NCBI GenBank assembly: GCA_964430245.1
Contig: CAYSEW010000016.1
Coordinates: 1 to 57,466 of the forward strand
Source: CAYSEW01 sp964430245
GTDB taxonomy: Bacteria; Bacteroidota; Bacteroidia; Flavobacteriales_D; Parvicellaceae
Direction: 5' to 3'
DNA: 57,466 nucleotides
Under the pieces are notes generated by a model. It was not told the DNA's origin. It made no database searches and saw only the letters and a list, made by a program, of their open reading frames with translations. This document shows, one piece after another, positions 53,854-57,466 of the stretch. Numbering within the stretch: position 1 is the first letter of the stretch; each line of letters opens with the position of its first letter. The position numbers and the translations under genes are program-made.

Positions 53854-54555
53854 ATGACTGCATTTAATTTTGTATTAATAACGATGATTATTTTATTGGC
53901 TTGTAATTTTATTGGCTTAGTATTGTCATTGATGCCTATTTATTTTAAAAGCCTTTTAAAATACCGTATCCAAGATAAAAAAATAAATTCAAAAGAGTTT
54001 TTTAAAAGACTTCCTTTAATAGGTATTAACATAATTACATTGGCTTTAGTATCTTCTGTTGGGTTGTATTTTATGTTTCCTCTATTTTTTGACCCTTCTT
54101 TAGAATTTAATAGTTTATTGGTTTTGAGTCAGTTGGTTTTCGTTCTTTTAATGGACGATCTGTTTTTTTACTTTCTGCACCGTTGGATGCATGAGAATAA
54201 AATGATATTAAAAGCTATTCACAGAATTCATCATAAAGCTACATCTCCACTTGCATTAGAATATTTATATGTTCATCCTTTTGAATGGATGATGGGGTAT
54301 ATAGGTCCATTTATTGGATTGTTGATCATAGGTTCATTTTTTGAATTAAGTTGCTGGACTTTCTGGATTTACATGCTCATAAGGAATTTACATGAGCTAG
54401 ATATTCATTCTGGTTTTAAATCTTTATTTAGTCATTGGATTCCATTTTGGGGAGAATGTGAGCATCATGATAAGCATCACGAAAAATTGGATGGTAATTA
54501 TGCCAGCACTTTTACCATATGGGACCGTGTTTTTGGAACTAAGATGAAAGATTGA
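53854..54555 (+). CDS. Sterol desaturase / fatty acid hydroxylase superfamily protein
   Basis: This 233-residue integral membrane di-iron oxygenase has hydrophobic segments at ~8-30, ~50-75 and ~135-160. Its histidine boxes are visible: HRWMH near 109, HRIHH near 122, and HDKHH near 210. All expected ligands are present, so it is probably active. Substrates in the superfamily include sterols, fatty acids and carotenoids. Its neighbours (FkbM, DUF2141, lipase-like) suggest lipid modification. It is followed 21 bp later by the lipase-like gene. Confidence 0.9.
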   Translation: MTAFNFVLITMIILLACNFIGLVLSLMPIYFKSLLKYRIQDKKINSKEFFKRLPLIGINIITLALVSSVGLYFMFPLFFDPSLEFNSLLVLSQLVFVLLMDDLFFYFLHRWMHENKMILKAIHRIHHKATSPLALEYLYVHPFEWMMGYIGPFIGLLIIGSFFELSCWTFWIYMLIRNLHELDIHSGFKSLFSHWIPFWGECEHHDKHHEKLDGNYASTFTIWDRVFGTKMKD

Positions 54556-54576
54556 ATTTTCTATTTCCATAACAAA

Positions 54577-55854
54577 GTGATTTTGGACAGATTTAATATC
54601 ATAAAACAAAGTAATTTGAATAAGGTTTTTTCAAGGGTTTTATTATTTGTTTTTATATTGAAATTTAATGTTCATTATAGCCAGCTAATTAATTTTGAGA
54701 AAATTGCTGAGTTTTCTAAAGATTCAATAAAGTCAATATGGGTAAAATCTAAGATTCCTAAATTTATTACTCCAGTAAAAAATGGTGTCACAATATATCA
54801 TGTCAATTATTATACTAAGTGGATTGATGGTGAAAGAATAAAAGCATCTGGAAGGTATTATGTGCCAAAAACTGACAATGAATATCCCTTGGTTATATAT
54901 AATCATGGAACAAGAATCAAAAAAGGCAGACCTAAATTACAAGGTGGGGAAAGTAAAATTTGTTTAATTTTTTGTACTGACGGATATGGAGTAATAAGTC
55001 CTGACTATATAGGGCTAGGAGAGGGGGAAAAAGAGCACCTTTATTGTCATATGGAAAGTGAGGCTGATGCAGGCATAGATTTTTTGTTTGCTATTAAAGA
55101 GCTAGATAGTATCCTTAATACAAAAAGAAGAGAGGAATTGTTTGTGACTGGATATTCTCAAGGTGGACATGCAGCTATGTCTATACATAAAAAAGTAGAG
55201 AGGGATTATTTAAATAAAATTAAGATAACTGCTTCTGCTCCTTTGTCTGGTCCTTATAATTTATCTGGTGTTCAAGGTGAATTAATGTTTAAAGAATATT
55301 CTCAACCCCATTATTTACCCTATCTTTTAAATGGTTTAAATACAGCTTATAATATTTGGTCAATTGATTCCTATTATAAAATATATAAAAGTCCATATGA
55401 TTCTATTCTTCCAAAATTATTCGATGGAAATCATAAAGTAAAAACAATAAATAAAGCGTTGCCGAAAATTCCTGTTGATATTCTTAAGCCAGAATTGGTT
55501 TTTCAATATAAAAATCAACCAGACTTTATTATACATAAGCTTTTAAAAATAAATGATGTTAGTAATTGGAAACCCATTGCTCCAATTCAAATGTGTTATT
55601 GTGAGAATGATGAGCAAGTCCTTTATAATAATGCAATTGTTACAAGGGATAACATGCTTGCCTTAGGAGCTAAAAATGTTCGCGCTAAATCAGCTGGTAA
55701 AAAATTTGGTCATAATCAGTGCGCAGGATTTTCGGTGATATATACAAAATATTATTTTGATAGTTTTTTGAAAGGAAGTAAAAAAGGTAGGAAAGGACCA
55801 TTAATAAAAAGGGCGCTTTTGGGTATTTATAAATTATTCATAAAGAAAAAGTAA
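54577..55854 (+). CDS. Secreted lipase-like alpha/beta hydrolase
   Basis: This 425-residue hydrolase starts with GTG at 54577 (a TTG at 54616 is an alternative that leaves a neater leader). The N-terminal leader ends HYSQ (residue 36). The core shows VIYNHGTR (oxyanion region), GVISPDYIGLGEG, the nucleophile elbow GYSQGG (Ser194) and a C-terminal GHNQCAG with the likely catalytic His. This layout resembles the secretory lipase / prolyl-oligopeptidase-like group. No T9SS tail is present. It is probably co-transcribed with the sterol desaturase-like gene and acts on lipid esters. Confidence 0.82.
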   Translation: MILDRFNIIKQSNLNKVFSRVLLFVFILKFNVHYSQLINFEKIAEFSKDSIKSIWVKSKIPKFITPVKNGVTIYHVNYYTKWIDGERIKASGRYYVPKTDNEYPLVIYNHGTRIKKGRPKLQGGESKICLIFCTDGYGVISPDYIGLGEGEKEHLYCHMESEADAGIDFLFAIKELDSILNTKRREELFVTGYSQGGHAAMSIHKKVERDYLNKIKITASAPLSGPYNLSGVQGELMFKEYSQPHYLPYLLNGLNTAYNIWSIDSYYKIYKSPYDSILPKLFDGNHKVKTINKALPKIPVDILKPELVFQYKNQPDFIIHKLLKINDVSNWKPIAPIQMCYCENDEQVLYNNAIVTRDNMLALGAKNVRAKSAGKKFGHNQCAGFSVIYTKYYFDSFLKGSKKGRKGPLIKRALLGIYKLFIKKK

Positions 55855-55987
55855 CCCAATATTACCCAATTCTTAATTTATCGATAAAATAAAATAATAC
55901 ATCATTATAATTCAGTAAATAGTCATAAATTTTAAAAGCTATGTCACTATTTGCCTTATATTGATCATTTATTTTATAAATTCAACA

Positions 55988-56455
55988 ATGAATCGAAATT
56001 TTATTTTAGTATTTTTTATATTTTCTATATATCCTGTTTTATCTCAGGAAGTAATTGCTACACAAGGAGATACAAGATCTAATTCAGCTTGTATATTAAA
56101 CTATACCATTGGAGAGGTGGTAACCAGTTTTGGAACAGATGGTTCTAATGATCTTACTCAGGGATTCCAGCAGGTGTTTTTTGAGATAACAAAAGTAGAA
56201 GATCATAAAATAGAAATGGATGTTACCATTTTTCCTAATCCTGCAGTTAATCAGGTTACCATTCAAATAAGTAATTATTCAAAAGATTGTAAATATTATT
56301 TGTACGATAGTTATGGCAAAGAATTACTTAAGGCAGATTTAAATACAAATGAAATTTTAATTCCTTTCAGTCATTTTTCTACAGGGACTTACTTCCTTGT
56401 CTTTAAAAATAAGCATCAAAATTTAAAATCATACAAGATTCAAAAATCTCATTAA
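55988..56455 (+). CDS. Short secreted protein with T9SS tail
   Basis: From the ATG at 55988 this is 155 residues (the frame extends nine codons upstream without improving the leader). It has a signal peptide (1-19, ending VLSQ) and a ~60-residue mature part with the motif TQGDTRSNSACILNYTIGEVVTSF and LTQGFQQ. This is a short module often placed before T9SS domains in Bacteroidota. The type A sorting domain follows (FPNPAVNQVTIQI, then STGTYFLVFK). It is probably a mini-carrier or marker protein, and is 2 bp before the collagen-like gene, so the two form an operon. Confidence 0.8.
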   Translation: MNRNFILVFFIFSIYPVLSQEVIATQGDTRSNSACILNYTIGEVVTSFGTDGSNDLTQGFQQVFFEITKVEDHKIEMDVTIFPNPAVNQVTIQISNYSKDCKYYLYDSYGKELLKADLNTNEILIPFSHFSTGTYFLVFKNKHQNLKSYKIQKSH

Positions 56456-56457
56456 TT

Positions 56458-57466
56458 ATGAAAAGATATCTACTCTTAATTATACCCCTTTTTTGTTTGT
56501 TAAATATAGGTTATACACAGTCACCACCTGAATCGTTTAAATATCAGTCTGTAGTTAGAGATGCGTCTGGTAACATGTTGCAGAATCAGATGGTTTCTTT
56601 TCAGTTTACTGTTATACAAGGTAATCTTCCTGGAACTCCTGTTTATCAAGAAACCTTTACAATTAGCACTAATTCTTATGGTTTAGTGAATCTAGATATT
56701 GGTAGAGGATTTGTTATAAGTGGTAATTTTTCTACCATTGATTGGAGTTTAGGTCCTTATTTTATTGAAACCGGATTAGATGTTACAGGTGGAACTAATT
56801 TTTCTATTATGTCCACCAATGAGTTAATGAGTGTTCCATATGCATTATATGCTAAAACTTCTGGTGGTGGTCCTCAGGGACCACCTGGTCCTCAAGGGAC
56901 ACAAGGACCTTCTGGTCAGGATGGAAATAACAGTATTATTAACCAGACTGTTCTTAATGTAGGTGATCCAAATTGTCCATTTGGTGGATTATTAATAGAA
57001 AGTGGTGTTGATGCAGATAACAACGGCCTGCTTTCTCCAAGTGAAGTTACTTCTTCAGGATATGCATGTAATGGTGATGATGCACAAGATGATCAAAATT
57101 TAACTGGTGCTAGTTTAACTGGTACTGTATTACAAATTGACATAGAAAATGGATCATCAGCTTTAGTTGATCTAGCGTTATTACAAGATGGAACAGGAAC
57201 AGATGATCAAAACATACAATTATTAACATTTGATTCATTAACTAATAGTTTAACAATAGGAATTGAAAGTGGGAATACAGTATCTGTAGATATGACTGGT
57301 CAAGCTGGTCCGCAAGGACCACAAGGTCCTGATGGAAACCAAGGACCAGATGGAAACCAAGGCCCAGACGGAAACCAAGGTCCTGACGGAAACCAAGGAC
57401 CGGATGGAAACCAAGGCCCAGACGGAAACCAAGGACCGGATGGAAATCAAGGATTACAAGGTCCAG
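56458..57466 (+). CDS. Collagen-like repeat surface protein (partial, runs off the window)
   Basis: The open frame has no stop before the window ends; 336 codons are visible. A signal peptide (1-21, ending YTQ) is followed by the Bacteroidota domain with FKYQSVVRDASGNM and MSVPYALYAKTSG (~24-130). A first collagen Gly-x-y stretch (~140-155) and a DUF7151-like calcium-type segment (CPFGGLLIESGVDADNNGLL, ~180-205) come next. Seven identical GPDGNQ units (57325-57450) and the start of further Gly-x-y triplets follow. Collagen-like domains form triple-helical surface stalks. The C-terminal part, possibly a T9SS tail or trimer domain, lies outside the window. Confidence 0.85.
   Translation, partial: MKRYLLLIIPLFCLLNIGYTQSPPESFKYQSVVRDASGNMLQNQMVSFQFTVIQGNLPGTPVYQETFTISTNSYGLVNLDIGRGFVISGNFSTIDWSLGPYFIETGLDVTGGTNFSIMSTNELMSVPYALYAKTSGGGPQGPPGPQGTQGPSGQDGNNSIINQTVLNVGDPNCPFGGLLIESGVDADNNGLLSPSEVTSSGYACNGDDAQDDQNLTGASLTGTVLQIDIENGSSALVDLALLQDGTGTDDQNIQLLTFDSLTNSLTIGIESGNTVSVDMTGQAGPQGPQGPDGNQGPDGNQGPDGNQGPDGNQGPDGNQGPDGNQGPDGNQGLQGP
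57325..57450 (+). repeat. Seven 18-bp tandem repeats encoding GPDGNQ
   Basis: Each unit reads GGN-CCN-GAY-GGA-AAY-CAA with only third-base differences. The array is perfect at the protein level and continues towards the window end as other Gly-x-y triplets. Such arrays are prone to copy-number change by slippage or recombination. Confidence 0.9.

Noticed and set aside
57250..57450. Minus-strand frame with repeated Leu-Val-Ser residues
   Set aside because: It is the antisense of the 18-bp collagen-type repeat array. The regular codons of the real gene create it.
1..57466. CRISPR arrays, tRNA or rRNA genes, insertion sequences, prophage or anti-phage defence genes
   Set aside because: I looked for spaced direct repeats, transposase motifs and nuclease/helicase defence signatures and found none. 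The only tandem repeats are in coding sequence.

Overview
The window is AT-rich bacterial DNA from a member of the Bacteroidota, most likely a marine or aquatic Flavobacteriales-type organism. The evidence is the abundance of type IX secretion (T9SS) C-terminal sorting domains (about ten type A tails and one type B / CHU_C tail), a PorP/SprF protein, a carboxypeptidase-regulatory-domain TonB receptor, ARPP-1, DUF5916 and FAS1 proteins, and TAnnTTTG promoter elements without Shine-Dalgarno sequences. No rRNA, tRNA, CRISPR array, insertion sequence or prophage was recognised. Most genes encode secreted or envelope proteins.

Layout. 0-4.5 kb: a secreted serine hydrolase, then an MbnP-MbnH-type pair (kynurenine-forming copper protein family and its di-haem enzyme) behind an 18-bp palindrome. 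4.5-12.5 kb (minus strand): a secreted GH31 enzyme carrying the sulfoquinovosidase sulfonate-binding triad, a secreted alpha/beta hydrolase, a bestrophin, MsrB, a DUF5916 barrel and an SRPBCC protein. 12.5-13.1 kb: a non-coding stretch with a long hairpin element and a 24-bp palindrome. 13.1-20.5 kb: a transmembrane LamG/LuxR-type one-component regulator, a vWA protein divergent from a glutamine-amidotransferase-like protein, a secreted protein joining a Kunitz inhibitor module to an F-box-associated (FBA) lectin-like module, and an epoxide-hydrolase-like enzyme. 20.5-25.8 kb: metal homeostasis, comprising a ZnuD-like TonB receptor, a His/Cys lipoprotein and a Fur-family regulator facing a copper-type operon (HMA protein, thioredoxin-like protein, outer-membrane protein). 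26-30 kb: YihY, ARPP-1 and TypA/BipA. 30-44.7 kb: envelope and peptidoglycan genes, including five cell-wall hydrolase-type proteins, two PQQ-type propellers, FAS1, SOUL, glutathione peroxidase, and a five-gene operon ending vWA-SIMPL. 44.7-47.2 kb: a plastocyanin-like protein and a 3beta-HSD-like / steroid 5alpha-reductase-like pair. 47.4-57.5 kb: a CHU_C surface protein with its PorP/SprF partner, a helical-repeat protein, DUF2141, FkbM, sterol desaturase and lipase-like genes, and a collagen-like protein that runs off the end.

Three functional themes recur: copper/zinc handling (1.6-3.6, 20.5-25.8 and 44.8 kb), cell-wall remodelling (32-44.7 kb), and T9SS-exported surface proteins. The most unusual items are the Kunitz-FBA protein, the LamG-TM-LuxR regulator with its own candidate operator, and the secreted sulfoquinovosidase-like enzyme.
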